From the NCBI RefSeq assembly GCF_026991475.1, contig NZ_JALXBK010000094.1:1-64000 (forward strand): 64,000 nucleotides of DNA, given 5' to 3'. The stretch is from Sulfurimonas sp. Lineage in GTDB: Bacteria; Campylobacterota; Campylobacteria; Campylobacterales; Sulfurimonadaceae. Positions 7,089-16,858 of this stretch are shown here, piece after piece (positions within the stretch are counted from its first letter, which is position 1; every line of letters begins with the position of its first letter). The notes under the pieces are model-generated. The model saw only the letters and a program-made list of their open reading frames with translations, had not been told where the DNA came from and searched no databases. The translations under genes and the position numbers were made by a program.

Positions 7089-8957
7089 TTATTTTCTTTG
7101 TGGAAGAGTAAGTTTAAAGCAGGCTCCATTATCTGTATTGTATGCAATAATTTTGCCATTCATTTTCTGTTCTACAATAAGTTGCGACATATAAAGACCT
7201 ATACCTATACCACCATCCTTATATTTTGTACTGGTATAAGGTTTAAATATTTTTGGCAATATACTTAACTCAATACCACCACCATTATCGCAAAACAGCA
7301 CATTAAGCATACCATTTTCAGAACTTATATCTATATTTATTCTACCTTGCTGCGTTTGTCTGGCAAGTGCATCTTTAGAGTTATTAAGCAAGTTAAGTAT
7401 GACCTGCGAAAATTCACTAGCAGAACCTTGTATAAAATAAGTGTTTGGTTTTGCATCAAAATGAACGCTAATATGGTAATAATCAAGTGCTGCTGAAACT
7501 ATTTGAATAGCTTTTTGTATGCAGAGAACTAAATCAAATTTTTCATCAACTCTGTTAGGGCTAAAAAAAAGTCTAAAATCATCAATAGTCGTTGACATAT
7601 ATTTTATTATTTCATTTGCTTTGTCCAGACGCACCTTTAAATACTTCTCATCAAGTTCATCAAAGGCATATGCAGATTCTAAATTCATAAAGATACCACC
7701 AAGTTGTGCCAATGGCTGACGCCATTGATGGGCGATATGTCCTATCATCTCACCCATAGAAGCCATTTTTGATTGTTGCATCATAAGGTACTCTTGTTCA
7801 ACTCTTAATTTATTTTCTTCTTTTATCTCATTTTTAAGTTGTTGCTTAATAGATTCATGTTCTGTAACATCTTTAGCAATCAACTTAATGTAGTTACTAT
7901 TGATATTTTTTGAGAGAGAACCTGAAAATTCAAAGTTGTACCCATTAATTTTCAGAGCGAAATTAATGATTTTTTTCTCTTTGTTGAGAGTGCTATAAAG
8001 TTTTTTCCAGCTCTCATGAAATAAATACTCTGGATGTTTTTCAACTGCTTCACTACCAAAATATTCATATGCTTTACGATTCATCCAATGAATAACCTGT
8101 TGTTTTGGTGCATCATAAATCTCAATAATAGCTTCAGGAAGAAAATCCATTATCTCTTTTGCATGACGAAGTTTTATCTCCAACATACGAGCAACATTAC
8201 CTTTGACATGTTTAAAAATATCTCTGTTAGTTAAAAGTGCATACATCTCGCCTTGTTCATTAGTTACAAGTACGCGTCTTAAACTTTTTTTTCGCATTAG
8301 TGCTATGACCGTTGTTATTGCCTCATCAATAGATACACTCACAACAGGGGAGGACATCAAACTCTCAACAGATGTATTTAAATCAATATGTTTATAACTT
8401 GCATTGAGAATATCTTTTTCAGTAACAATTCCTACTACCTTGGCTTCTTTTGCAACTATAACAGAGCCTATCTTAGAATCTGACATCTGCTTTAGAGCAT
8501 CAAAAAGAGTTGTTTTTGGAGATACAGCGACAATACTTACATCATGATTTAAAAGATCACTAACCTTCAAATCAACCTTATAAACATCCTCTTCCAAAAA
8601 AGAAAAAAGATCCTCTTGGCACACGGTACCTGCATATTTTCCTGCATCATCTACAAGAACCAAACGGCGTATATTATTTGTCACTACAAGTTCAAAAGCT
8701 GATTCTACAGGTCTGTTACAATGAGCCGTTATAACAGGTTTTTTTGCATATGGTACTATTTTTTCATCAAAACAAATACCTTTTTGAAGTAGCTCTAATA
8801 TCATACTCTCAGTAACTATTCCAACAGGAAATTTTTTGTTTAGAATTACTACAGAACCATTGTTGTTTTTTAGCATACAATCCATTGCCTGAGATATTGT
8901 AGCGGTATCTACAATAGAAAAGTTTTTTTTGTGAGCTATATTAGAAAGAGTGTTCAT
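7089..8957 (-). CDS. Cytoplasmic sensor histidine kinase with four CBS repeats and a PAS domain
   Basis: A 622-residue protein with no membrane segment. Four CBS repeats fill about residues 1-245 (for example GSVVILNKKFPVGIVTE, GSVIVAKEAKVVGIVTEKDIL, RRVLVTNEQGEMYALLTNRDI). A PAS-like domain follows (about 255-375, ending IAKDVTEHE), then a HisKA domain with the His near 405 in GHIAHQWRQPLAQLG and an ATPase domain (LLNNSKDAL, DNGGGI, GGIGIGLYMSQ). CBS pairs usually bind adenine nucleotides or related ligands, so this kinase may report energy charge or a nucleotide messenger; that is inference. It overlaps the regulator gene by 4 nt. One CTGCGTTT octamer lies at 7350. Confidence 0.88.
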   Translation of the reverse strand: MNTLSNIAHKKNFSIVDTATISQAMDCMLKNNNGSVVILNKKFPVGIVTESMILELLQKGICFDEKIVPYAKKPVITAHCNRPVESAFELVVTNNIRRLVLVDDAGKYAGTVCQEDLFSFLEEDVYKVDLKVSDLLNHDVSIVAVSPKTTLFDALKQMSDSKIGSVIVAKEAKVVGIVTEKDILNASYKHIDLNTSVESLMSSPVVSVSIDEAITTVIALMRKKSLRRVLVTNEQGEMYALLTNRDIFKHVKGNVARMLEIKLRHAKEIMDFLPEAIIEIYDAPKQQVIHWMNRKAYEYFGSEAVEKHPEYLFHESWKKLYSTLNKEKKIINFALKINGYNFEFSGSLSKNINSNYIKLIAKDVTEHESIKQQLKNEIKEENKLRVEQEYLMMQQSKMASMGEMIGHIAHQWRQPLAQLGGIFMNLESAYAFDELDEKYLKVRLDKANEIIKYMSTTIDDFRLFFSPNRVDEKFDLVLCIQKAIQIVSAALDYYHISVHFDAKPNTYFIQGSASEFSQVILNLLNNSKDALARQTQQGRINIDISSENGMLNVLFCDNGGGIELSILPKIFKPYTSTKYKDGGIGIGLYMSQLIVEQKMNGKIIAYNTDNGACFKLTLPQRK

Positions 8958-9661
8958 TTATTTATCCCATCATAAAGACGATACCCGATGGCACTTATGT
9001 TTTCAATAATATCAGAATGTGTTTTTTTACGGATATTTCTTATTTGTGCACGAATAGCATCTTTGCTCATTGGTCTCTCTTGCCACACTTCATACTCTAA
9101 GACATCATAAGAGAGGGTCTGCTCTTTATTTGCTATAAAAAACTCCAGTAACTGCATCTCTTTTCGACGCAGATGTATCTCTTTTTTTTCTAGTAAAACT
9201 AACTTTGAAGCTTTATTATAAAAGTAGCCTTTGCCAAGATCTATGAGCTGAGTATTTTCATCATTGTTGTACTCTAAAGCAGCTTTACTAAGAGCATTAA
9301 CCAACTCAATACTAGTAACAGGTTTTACAAGATAGCGAGTAAGTGTCAGCTCAACAGCTGTAAGTAAAAACTCTTTATCTGTATATGCAGTCGATATAAT
9401 AATACGAGTTTTTAAATCATTCTTTCGCACAATCTTTGCTAAATCAATACCACTCATACCTGGCAAATTTATATCCAAAAGAAGAATATCAGGTTTTATT
9501 TTTTCATACAGTTTCAAGCCATCTTCTGCATTATTGGCCAAATACAAACGAGAGGTATATCTTTTTAAAAACTCTGCAATATGCATTTGAATATTTTCAT
9601 CATCTTCAACATATAAAATAGTTAAATTTTTAATTGTGGAGGCAAAAAGAGAGTGGTTCAT
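8954..9661 (-). CDS. Response regulator paired with the CBS kinase
   Basis: A 235-residue OmpR-like regulator. The receiver domain has Asp63 in LLLDINLPGMSG and Lys in RYLVKPVTS. A C-terminal winged-helix-like domain ends ISAIGYRLYDG. The stop overlaps the CBS-kinase start by 4 nt (ATGA), so the two form one system, with the regulator promoter-proximal. Upstream is a 243-nt divergent intergenic region shared with the TPR gene. Targets are unknown. Confidence 0.88.
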   Translation of the reverse strand: MNHSLFASTIKNLTILYVEDDENIQMHIAEFLKRYTSRLYLANNAEDGLKLYEKIKPDILLLDINLPGMSGIDLAKIVRKNDLKTRIIISTAYTDKEFLLTAVELTLTRYLVKPVTSIELVNALSKAALEYNNDENTQLIDLGKGYFYNKASKLVLLEKKEIHLRRKEMQLLEFFIANKEQTLSYDVLEYEVWQERPMSKDAIRAQIRNIRKKTHSDIIENISAIGYRLYDGINK

Positions 9662-9854
9662 TTTTTAAAATCTTGGAGTTCTATCAAAATCAAAGGCACC
9701 AAAACTCTGTACAAAATCTATAAAACAAAAAGTTCTTGTTATACTTATATTCATTACTCCCTCCACAAAATTAGCAATACAATTCTCTTTTAAAATTATA
9801 ACAAGTTTAACTAAAATACTTTGTGATATACTAAAGTAAACATTTACTTCTGCT

Positions 9855-9870
9855 TGGCACTTTTTTTGCT
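9855..9870 (+). promoter_or_regulatory. Sigma-54 (RpoN) promoter upstream of the pflB-like gene
   Basis: TGGCAC-N5-TTGCT, with the invariant GG and GC exactly 10 nt apart, matches the -24/-12 consensus. The start site would lie near 9880, about 25 nt before the ATG. In Campylobacter and Helicobacter, sigma-54 drives mid-class flagellar genes, which agrees with the downstream call. Confidence 0.8.
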
Positions 9871-9904
9871 TAAGTAAGAATAAATAGATTATATAGGGTA
9901 CTCA

Positions 9905-12256
9905 ATGGCTAAAGCGAACGACGATATTATCATCATTGAAGATAGTGATGCCGCTTTAGATAATGAAGATGTAGCGCAACAAATAGTTGATTTTGATGAG
10001 GAAGAAGAGGCTAGAAAGAAAAAAATAATTCTTTTTGGTGGAATTACTGTTATTATTGTACTACTTATTGTTACAACTGTACTTCTTCTACTTTTTAAAC
10101 ACTCAAAAGAGCAGCAAAATATTGACTTTTCCATTTTAGATAAAAAGCTTGATACAAATAAAACAGTTGTCATTGCACCAACAAAACTGGAAAATATGAT
10201 AGCAAAAGCAAACTACCTCTACAGTAATGGTTCAAAAGAGAAAGCACTCACACTTTATGAAGACATAGCACAATACTCTAAAGCTATATCAGTGTACAAT
10301 TTAGGTGTTGCACAACTCAAAGGTGGACAGTACAAAATAGCTTTAAAAACTTTTCAAGATGCCATAAAAAACAATGAAAAACGCTGCGTAAGCGCTATAA
10401 ACGCAGCGGTATGCTGTTTGCACCTAAATGATGAAAAAAGCTTTAAATACTACATAAATCTAGCCTACGCATATCTTCCTTATGAAATAAATTCACCTCT
10501 ATACTCCTATTATTATACACTTGTAAATTATTATAAAAAGAATTATCTCTCTGCACTAAATTCACTAAAACACGCTTCATCAAATACCTATCCTGAAGCA
10601 CAAGATCATCTAAGTGCAAAAATAAATGCTCTTTACAATAATAATTATGATGCCATTGATGCACTTGAAAAATTATCTGATCCAACTGATACTTTTAGCC
10701 TAGGACTTCTTTATGCACGCATTGGAGATTTTAATTTAGCCGTTAATCATTTTCAAGATGCCCTGCTAAAAGAGATACATCCAATACGCGCAGAGTTGGC
10801 ACTTGGTTTAATTAATCTAAAAGCTGGACATATTAAGAACGCTACGCAAGAGATAAATAGCGTTACAAAAAAACACCCAAATAAAGTCTACAATTACTAC
10901 CCTATTACAGTAAAATTAAAAAATTCTCTTTTTGATCCACAAAAAGCACAAAAACTTTACCGATTAAAAATAATTAAATCTCAAAATATTGCATTTGAAA
11001 AAATCTTTTATTTTTCACCATACAAAATTTTTAATGCTAATCAGACTATTAGTTACATTAGAAAAGGGAATGCGAACATCTATATAGACAATGTAGCATC
11101 TGCACAAAAATATCTTAAACACAGCGCATCTTCTTCTAGTGTAAACGCAGGGATTACACGCGCCATAAAAAAAGCGCTCTCTATGAAAATAAGAGAAGCA
11201 AATAAAGAGCTGCAAAAACTCGCTAAAATCCAACCAAAGCACTCAATTTTGCAGTACAATCTTGCACTTACTTATGCACAATTAGGGAACATCAATCAGG
11301 CATATAAACATTTTTTACGCTCTTATCATCTTGATGCAAAAAATTATCTTTCTGGTATTTATGCCGTTATGACAGGAAAAATGATAAATAAAAATACAAG
11401 AAAGCTTAAATCAATTATTGCAGACTCTGTAAGCTTGGAGGATGATAATGAAGAGAGTGATCTTTATAAAACACTTCTTCAAATAAGTGCAAATGACTAT
11501 CTATCTGCTGTAGAATGGACAGAAAATAGCTATAAACCAAGACCTCTATATCTGGTACTTTCCACACTTATAGGTATGAAGTTACACCATTATGACAAAG
11601 CTCAAAAAGCCGCGCAAAAATTAACAATAGAGTTTCCACATGATATTCTTCCACACCTTATCTATATAGAGACACATTTTTATAATGATACACCTGCAAA
11701 ATATGTTGAAGATGTCAATCGTTACTTAAAAAAGCAATCATTTAGCTTTACAGATCTCTATTATGGTCCTTATGTTACAAGGTATCTCTATATTCAAGAA
11801 AATCTCATTACAGGGCAACTCTACTATTTACGCAAACAGCTTGAGGCTAAACTCGATACGACGACACAAGAGACGCACGAAATTGAAAGTGCTTTGGCAT
11901 TGACTGCACTGTACAATAAACAGTATGAAGAGTCTTATATGCTTTACAACCATCTTATAGATACATTGAAAGTTCAGGATGCATATACTCTTTATCTTGG
12001 TGCAGTAGCATCTACTGCTGCGAATCATCATGCCAATGCTATCGCACTACTTGAGTTGTCAATTTTGAAAAATAGAAGTTTTTATGAGAGTAGATATGCG
12101 TTAGCACTTTTATATCTTGAAACAAAAAATAATGAGGGCGCTACAATTCAACTGGGGAAAATAAAGAGTAATAACTTTACATCAAACTATTTTAATTTTA
12201 GTATCAACGAAGATGAGCTACTTTATAAGAAGCAACATCCCCAAACACAACCTTAA
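9905..12256 (+). CDS. TPR membrane protein, PflB-like flagellar motor component
   Basis: A 783-residue protein with an acidic cytoplasmic N-terminus (about 1-38), one membrane helix (about 40-64, IILFGGITVIIVLLIVTTVLLLLF), and a long extracytoplasmic region of TPR-like helical repeats (for example YNLGVAQLKGGQYKIALKTFQDAI, YNLALTYAQLGNINQAYKHF). Length and layout match PflB, which with PflA forms the periplasmic scaffold recruiting stators in the high-torque Campylobacter motor. The sigma-54 promoter supports a flagellar role. A generic TPR protein remains possible. Its stop shares TTAA with the converging gene. AAACGCAG sites lie at 10399 and 11143. Confidence 0.62.
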   Translation: MAKANDDIIIIEDSDAALDNEDVAQQIVDFDEEEEARKKKIILFGGITVIIVLLIVTTVLLLLFKHSKEQQNIDFSILDKKLDTNKTVVIAPTKLENMIAKANYLYSNGSKEKALTLYEDIAQYSKAISVYNLGVAQLKGGQYKIALKTFQDAIKNNEKRCVSAINAAVCCLHLNDEKSFKYYINLAYAYLPYEINSPLYSYYYTLVNYYKKNYLSALNSLKHASSNTYPEAQDHLSAKINALYNNNYDAIDALEKLSDPTDTFSLGLLYARIGDFNLAVNHFQDALLKEIHPIRAELALGLINLKAGHIKNATQEINSVTKKHPNKVYNYYPITVKLKNSLFDPQKAQKLYRLKIIKSQNIAFEKIFYFSPYKIFNANQTISYIRKGNANIYIDNVASAQKYLKHSASSSSVNAGITRAIKKALSMKIREANKELQKLAKIQPKHSILQYNLALTYAQLGNINQAYKHFLRSYHLDAKNYLSGIYAVMTGKMINKNTRKLKSIIADSVSLEDDNEESDLYKTLLQISANDYLSAVEWTENSYKPRPLYLVLSTLIGMKLHHYDKAQKAAQKLTIEFPHDILPHLIYIETHFYNDTPAKYVEDVNRYLKKQSFSFTDLYYGPYVTRYLYIQENLITGQLYYLRKQLEAKLDTTTQETHEIESALALTALYNKQYEESYMLYNHLIDTLKVQDAYTLYLGAVASTAANHHANAIALLELSILKNRSFYESRYALALLYLETKNNEGATIQLGKIKSNNFTSNYFNFSINEDELLYKKQHPQTQP

Positions 12257-12897
12257 AAAAGATAGCCTAAAAGTGTCTCACTTGCGCTAACTTTTGTGCC
12301 GGCCGTAAGATGTAGTTTAAATGATTTTGGCAAATAAATAGTGCTAACACCACTAAGCATTGTCCCATATCTCGAACCTTTTATAAGCTCTTCATTCTCA
12401 TTTATATCAAGAAAAATAGGAGCAAAACTTCTTGAGAGTTTATGTACCACTTTTACTATATGATTATCTTCATCTACAAGCTCAAAACTAGCATATTCAT
12501 TTAATGCATCAAAAAGCTTTGCATCCTTTGCAAGACGAGCACCTTTTACAAAAGTTAGATTTTGCACTTTTGCACTGTATGGAACTCTCAAAACAGAAAC
12601 ATCTTGATAACGAGATGCAATTGTCACTTTATAAGCGAAAATATCATCTTCAAGGTACTCTATATTCAAGACTTCACCATCAACAGGAGATACAAAAGCA
12701 TTTTTTTCATAATCCTGTATAGATTTCTCAGGATTTCTAAAAACATATGCACTCAAAAGCATAAATACAAACGCAGCAACAGCGAGTAACTCCAAATCTA
12801 AAATTAGGAAAATAATAGCTGCAACAAAAGCATATGCAATATATTTTAGAGCATGCTTATGTAGAATAAAAAGATTATTGTCCATTATCCAACTCAT
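12253..12897 (-). CDS. Phosphatidylserine decarboxylase-related membrane protein
   Basis: A 214-residue protein with two hydrophobic segments (about 15-32 and 34-50), then RNPEKSI and SPVDGEVL as in short-form phosphatidylserine decarboxylases. Those enzymes make a pyruvoyl group at a Gly-Ser in FGSRxDxYLP. Here the aligned stretch is LSGVSTIYLP, one residue shorter and without an adjacent Gly-Ser, and the C-terminal LGST of the long form is also absent. It may be inactive or work differently. The position after ftsH, prmA and cheY matches the psd-related gene of Campylobacter jejuni. It overlaps ftsH by 23 nt; a second ATG four codons in (12885) is also possible. AAACGCAG lies at 12769. Confidence 0.7.
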   Translation of the reverse strand: MSWIMDNNLFILHKHALKYIAYAFVAAIIFLILDLELLAVAAFVFMLLSAYVFRNPEKSIQDYEKNAFVSPVDGEVLNIEYLEDDIFAYKVTIASRYQDVSVLRVPYSAKVQNLTFVKGARLAKDAKLFDALNEYASFELVDEDNHIVKVVHKLSRSFAPIFLDINENEELIKGSRYGTMLSGVSTIYLPKSFKLHLTAGTKVSASETLLGYLF

Positions 12898-14863
12898 TTG
12901 TTATAGTTTTACTCATATTTGCATCTTCTTTCAGCTCTTCTTCTATCGTTTCAGCACCCTCTACGACTTTTGATTTTATATTGTTTGCTTTTTCAAAGTC
13001 TATAATTATTTTACGAACTTCATCACCTGTAATATTCTCTTTTTCATATAAAAGAGCCACCATACCTTCTATAGCATCTCTATACTCTTCAAGACGTGCC
13101 ACAACAGCAGCATATCTCTCATCAAGAGACTGTTTAATAAAGTCATCCATCTCTTGTGCCATTTTATCACTATATTCACGAGATGCTTGTTGTCCTGTAC
13201 CTAAGAAAGATTGGCGTGATTTTTCAAGTACCATCAGTCCTGCAATATCAGTCATACCATAAGTTTGTACCATAGATTTTATAATGTCTGTTGCACGTTC
13301 AAGATCATTTCCTGCACCAGTTGAAATCTCACCAATAAAAACTCTCTCAGCAGCACGACCACCAAGAAGAACATCTACTTCTGCCCAGAGTTCATGCATC
13401 TGCATCATAAACTTATCTTCTTCTGGTTTATTTAGAGTATACCCAAGAGCGGCAAGTCCACGAGGAACTATTGAAACCTTAGATACTTTTTTAGCACCAT
13501 CAGTTGTCTCTGCCATAAGTGCATGTCCACTCTCATGATATGCCACTATTTTTTTCTCTTTTGGATTGATACGACGTGATTTTTTAGCAAGTCCGGCAAG
13601 AGCACGCTCAACCGCTTCAAACATATCTTGCTGTTTCACTGTTTTTTGACTTTTACGCCCTGCTAAAAGTGCCCCTTCATTAATAACATTTGCCAAGTCA
13701 GCCCCAGCCAAACCTGCTGTTAAACGTGCAATCTCTTCTAGGTCAACATCATCATCAATTTTTACATTTTTCACATGTACTTTTAGAATTTTAACACGTC
13801 CCTCAAAATCTGGTTTATCAACAAGAACTTGTCTATCAAAACGTCCAGGTCTTAAAAGTGCTTGATCTAAAATTTCTGGTCTATTTGTAGCTGCTAAAAT
13901 AATAACAGGAGTGTTTGTTCCAAAACCATCCATCTCTGCAAGAAGTTGATTCAGAGTTTGTTCTCTCTCATCATTACCACCCATTGGACCACCAGATGCA
14001 CGGCTTTTACCAATAGCATCAATCTCATCAATAAATATAATAGATGGAGCGTCTTTTTTTGCCTGCTCAAACAGATCACGCACACGAGCAGCACCAACAC
14101 CTACAAACATCTCAATAAAACTTGAACCACTCACTGAGAAGAAAGGAACTTCTGCTTCACCTGCAACAGCCTTTGCAAGAAGTGTTTTACCAGTACCAGG
14201 ACTACCAACAAGCAGCACCCCTTTTGGAATTTTTGCACCGATTTCTACATAGCGTCCAGGGTATTTTAAAAAGTCAACTATCTCTTGCACTTCTTCTTTT
14301 GCCTCTTCTACGCCTGCTACATCTTCAAATTTTGTATCTGGTTTTTCTGAACTAATAAGCTTTTTAGAATTTCCCATTCCAAGAAGACCACCACCCATAC
14401 TTTTTTGCATACGCCCAGCAAAAAACATCCAAATGGCAATAATAATAAGAAAAGGAAAGAGCCATCCAAACATATCAGTAAACCAGTTTGTTTCACTAAA
14501 ACCTGTGTACTCAATTTTTTCTTTATCTAAAAGTTTTACAAGCTCTGGATCACCTTTTATAACTCGAGTTGTATAAATTTTGGAACCATCAGAAGAGACA
14601 GCCTTAATATAGCTTTGCCCTATTTCCACTTTTTTGACAGATTTGTCTTTTACTAAAGATTTCAATTCAGAGTAGTCAATTTTTTCTACTTTAGTAGCAC
14701 CATTTCCACCCATAGTCCCGCTAGTCATACCAGCACCATCGCCAACCATTACCTTAAAAAGTAATATAACTACAACTGAAAAAATCGCAAATGTAATAAG
14801 TGGATTTTGGTTAAAAAAATTATTGTTGTTATTGTTGTTATTATTATTTTCGTTTTTAGCCAT
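12875..14863 (-). CDS. ftsH: ATP-dependent zinc metalloprotease FtsH
   Basis: A 662-residue membrane AAA+ protease that degrades misfolded membrane proteins and short-lived regulators. Membrane helices lie at about 21-40 and 132-150 around a periplasmic domain. The ATPase has Walker A GSPGTGKT (220-227), Walker B IIFIDEID, and an SRH with [20 protein letters not shown]. The zinc site is AYHESGHAL near 440. The N-terminus carries ten consecutive Asn residues encoded by AAT/AAC triplets, absent from most FtsH proteins. It lies 1 nt after prmA and is followed by the psd-like gene. Confidence 0.97.
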   Translation of the reverse strand: MAKNENNNNNNNNNNFFNQNPLITFAIFSVVVILLFKVMVGDGAGMTSGTMGGNGATKVEKIDYSELKSLVKDKSVKKVEIGQSYIKAVSSDGSKIYTTRVIKGDPELVKLLDKEKIEYTGFSETNWFTDMFGWLFPFLIIIAIWMFFAGRMQKSMGGGLLGMGNSKKLISSEKPDTKFEDVAGVEEAKEEVQEIVDFLKYPGRYVEIGAKIPKGVLLVGSPGTGKTLLAKAVAGEAEVPFFSVSGSSFIEMFVGVGAARVRDLFEQAKKDAPSIIFIDEIDAIGKSRASGGPMGGNDEREQTLNQLLAEMDGFGTNTPVIILAATNRPEILDQALLRPGRFDRQVLVDKPDFEGRVKILKVHVKNVKIDDDVDLEEIARLTAGLAGADLANVINEGALLAGRKSQKTVKQQDMFEAVERALAGLAKKSRRINPKEKKIVAYHESGHALMAETTDGAKKVSKVSIVPRGLAALGYTLNKPEEDKFMMQMHELWAEVDVLLGGRAAERVFIGEISTGAGNDLERATDIIKSMVQTYGMTDIAGLMVLEKSRQSFLGTGQQASREYSDKMAQEMDDFIKQSLDERYAAVVARLEEYRDAIEGMVALLYEKENITGDEVRKIIIDFEKANNIKSKVVEGAETIEEELKEDANMSKTITNELDNGQ
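14819..14848 (-). repeat. AAT/AAC triplet tract encoding (Asn)10 in FtsH
   Basis: Ten Asn codons in a row, seen on the plus strand as ATT/GTT triplets, in the cytoplasmic N-terminal tail. The tract is imperfect because AAT and AAC are mixed, so slippage would be moderate and would stay in frame. Confidence 0.85.
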
Positions 14864-14864
14864 T

Positions 14865-15698
14865 TTATTTCTCTTTTATTTTTAATACGAGTGTTACCCA
14901 CTCTTCTTGTGCTATCTTCTCTATAATCTCACAATCTTTGTAGTAATTCAGCACTTTCGTTTCATATTTATCTAAAATACCTGATAGAACCAAAACCCCA
15001 TCATTATCTAGTGCATTTTTAAGATCGTTTGCAATAAATGTCAATACATCTGCAACAATATTTGCTACAACAATTTTATATTTTTGATCTAAATTAGTAG
15101 CGGAACCTTCCCAAATAGAGTGAAATTCCAAATTATTTAATTTTGCATTTTTTATAGAGTTTTCAACTGATATTGGATCAGTATCACAAGCATCAACTAC
15201 TGCACCAAGTTTCATAGCTGCCATGCCAAGTATGCCACTTCCACAACCAACATCTAAAACTTTATCACCCTCTTGTACATATTTAGAAATCGCACGGAGT
15301 GAAGAAGCAGTTGTTGGATGATGTCCCGTACCAAAGGCAAGAGCAGGATCAATTGCAATATTAATTAGATTTGGATTTGGTTCACTCCAAGTTGGATGAA
15401 TATAAAATTTATCAATAGCTAAAGGTTCTATAGAGTTTTTATAAGACTCTACCCAGTCGTTATTTTCAAGCTGTTTTTGCTGACACTCAAGCTCAATATC
15501 TTCATCAAGTGCCTTTTGTAGAGCCTCAGTAAACTGTTCTAAGCCCCAAACAATAGTCTCTAAATTATCTTCACTACGAATGACAAAACCACCATCAATC
15601 TCTTCAAAACCAATAGGAAGAGTGTCTGCTAAAAAATCTGCATACAAATCATGGTGTGACGAGACTTTTACACTAAGCTCGTAATAATGCTCCTGCAT
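14865..15698 (-). CDS. prmA: Ribosomal protein L11 methyltransferase
   Basis: A 277-residue class I SAM-dependent methyltransferase that modifies ribosomal protein L11. The C-terminal domain shows the PrmA signature DPALAFGTGHHPTTASSL, followed by the SAM motif VLDVGCGSGILGMAAMKLGA and IVVANIVADVL. The N-terminal part (about 1-90) is the substrate-recognition domain. It overlaps cheY by 1 nt and precedes ftsH by 1 nt, the same order as in Campylobacter. Confidence 0.95.
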   Translation of the reverse strand: MQEHYYELSVKVSSHHDLYADFLADTLPIGFEEIDGGFVIRSEDNLETIVWGLEQFTEALQKALDEDIELECQQKQLENNDWVESYKNSIEPLAIDKFYIHPTWSEPNPNLINIAIDPALAFGTGHHPTTASSLRAISKYVQEGDKVLDVGCGSGILGMAAMKLGAVVDACDTDPISVENSIKNAKLNNLEFHSIWEGSATNLDQKYKIVVANIVADVLTFIANDLKNALDNDGVLVLSGILDKYETKVLNYYKDCEIIEKIAQEEWVTLVLKIKEK

Positions 15699-16072
15699 TA
15701 TTGGGAAACACCCATCACAGCAGCTAATTTTTCTTTTAATACTTGAGGAGTAAAAGGTTTTACAATGTAGTTATTTACACCTGCTTTAAGTGCAGTAATA
15801 ACCTCAGCTTTACCACCTTCAGTTGTTACCATGATAATAGGAGTATCTTTAAAACGTGCATCAGCACGAACTTTTTTTACAAGTTCAAGTCCATTCATTT
15901 CAGGCATATTCCAGTCTGTAATAAGCATCTCAATATCTGGATTTGCATCCATCTGAGCCCATCCTTCGACTCCATCTGCACCCTCAAGTATATCTTTATA
16001 TCCAAGACGAGCCAGAGTATTTTTAATTATACGACGCATTGTAGAACTATCATCAACAACAAGTAATTTCAA
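15698..16072 (-). CDS. cheY: Chemotaxis response regulator CheY
   Basis: A 124-residue single receiver domain: acidic residues in VVDDSSTMRRIIKNTL, Asp53 in ITDWNMPEMNGLE, conserved Thr in MVTTEGG, and Lys in YIVKPFTP. Phosphorylated CheY binds the flagellar switch and changes rotation. It is first in the cheY-prmA-ftsH-psd-like operon, with an AAGGAT Shine-Dalgarno. It is the likely output of transducers such as the one at the left edge. Confidence 0.94.
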   Translation of the reverse strand: MKLLVVDDSSTMRRIIKNTLARLGYKDILEGADGVEGWAQMDANPDIEMLITDWNMPEMNGLELVKKVRADARFKDTPIIMVTTEGGKAEVITALKAGVNNYIVKPFTPQVLKEKLAAVMGVSQ

Positions 16073-16135
16073 ATGAAATCCTTTAAATATATATTTTATT
16101 TTGCTTATAATATCAAAATTTTGTTTGTATTACTA

Positions 16136-16846
16136 TTAATCTAGGAGTTTAAACATCTTCTCTAAATCTAATTTTCCTTCATAATATGCCTTACCAATAA
16201 TAACACCATCAACTTCATTAGTAGCTATAAGTGCTTTTATATCATCTTCATCCTTAACACCACCACTTGCAATTGTGCTCACCCCACTTGCACGCGCTAT
16301 ATCTAAGGTAAAGGCAACATTTACACCACTCAGCGTTCCATCTTTTGAAACATCAGTACAAATAATAGCCTCAACACCTGCATTTGCAAACTCTTTTGCC
16401 AAGTCAGTAGCCTTCATCGTACTTACTTCACCCCAACCCTCAACCGCAACATATCCATCAATAGCATCAATACCCACTGCAATAGGATACTTCGCCGCCA
16501 TATCTTTTACAAACTGCGGATCTTTTACAGCAATTGAACCCAAAATAATTCTGTCAATGCCAATTTCTAGCATCTTTTGAATAGTCTCTTCATCACGAAT
16601 ACCACCACCGAGTTCCAGCTTTACATTACAATTCTCTCGTATTTTCACTATCTGCTCAAGATTTTTCGGCTCACCTGCAAAAGCACCATTAAGATCAACA
16701 AGATGCACCCACTCAGCTCCCATTTCTTCAAACTTTTTTACAAGTTCATACGGCTCATTTGAGTAAATCTTCGCACTATCCATCAAGCCTTTGGTAAGGC
16801 GTACCGCTTTTCCATCTTTTAAATCAATCGCTGGGTATAAAGTCAT
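16136..16846 (-). CDS. hisA: HisA, ProFAR isomerase of histidine synthesis
   Basis: A 236-residue TIM-barrel enzyme that isomerises ProFAR to PRFAR in histidine biosynthesis. It starts with the typical [17 protein letters not shown] and has [38 protein letters not shown] and [12 protein letters not shown]. It follows hisH by 12 nt, so the two are co-transcribed. HisF is not in the window. Confidence 0.96.
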   Translation of the reverse strand: MTLYPAIDLKDGKAVRLTKGLMDSAKIYSNEPYELVKKFEEMGAEWVHLVDLNGAFAGEPKNLEQIVKIRENCNVKLELGGGIRDEETIQKMLEIGIDRIILGSIAVKDPQFVKDMAAKYPIAVGIDAIDGYVAVEGWGEVSTMKATDLAKEFANAGVEAIICTDVSKDGTLSGVNVAFTLDIARASGVSTIASGGVKDEDDIKALIATNEVDGVIIGKAYYEGKLDLEKMFKLLD

Positions 16847-16858
16847 TTTTTTCCTTCT

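Noticed and set aside
9662-9904. Possible tRNA or small RNA in the largest gene-free interval
   Set aside because: No cloverleaf, CCA end or GGTTCRA-like T loop is seen; apart from the sigma-54 promoter the 243 nt look unstructured and AT-rich.
12504-14514. Several plus-strand and minus-strand ORFs of 60-93 residues over psd-like and ftsH
   Set aside because: They are shadows of conserved genes in other frames, with Ser/Arg-rich or low-complexity translations.
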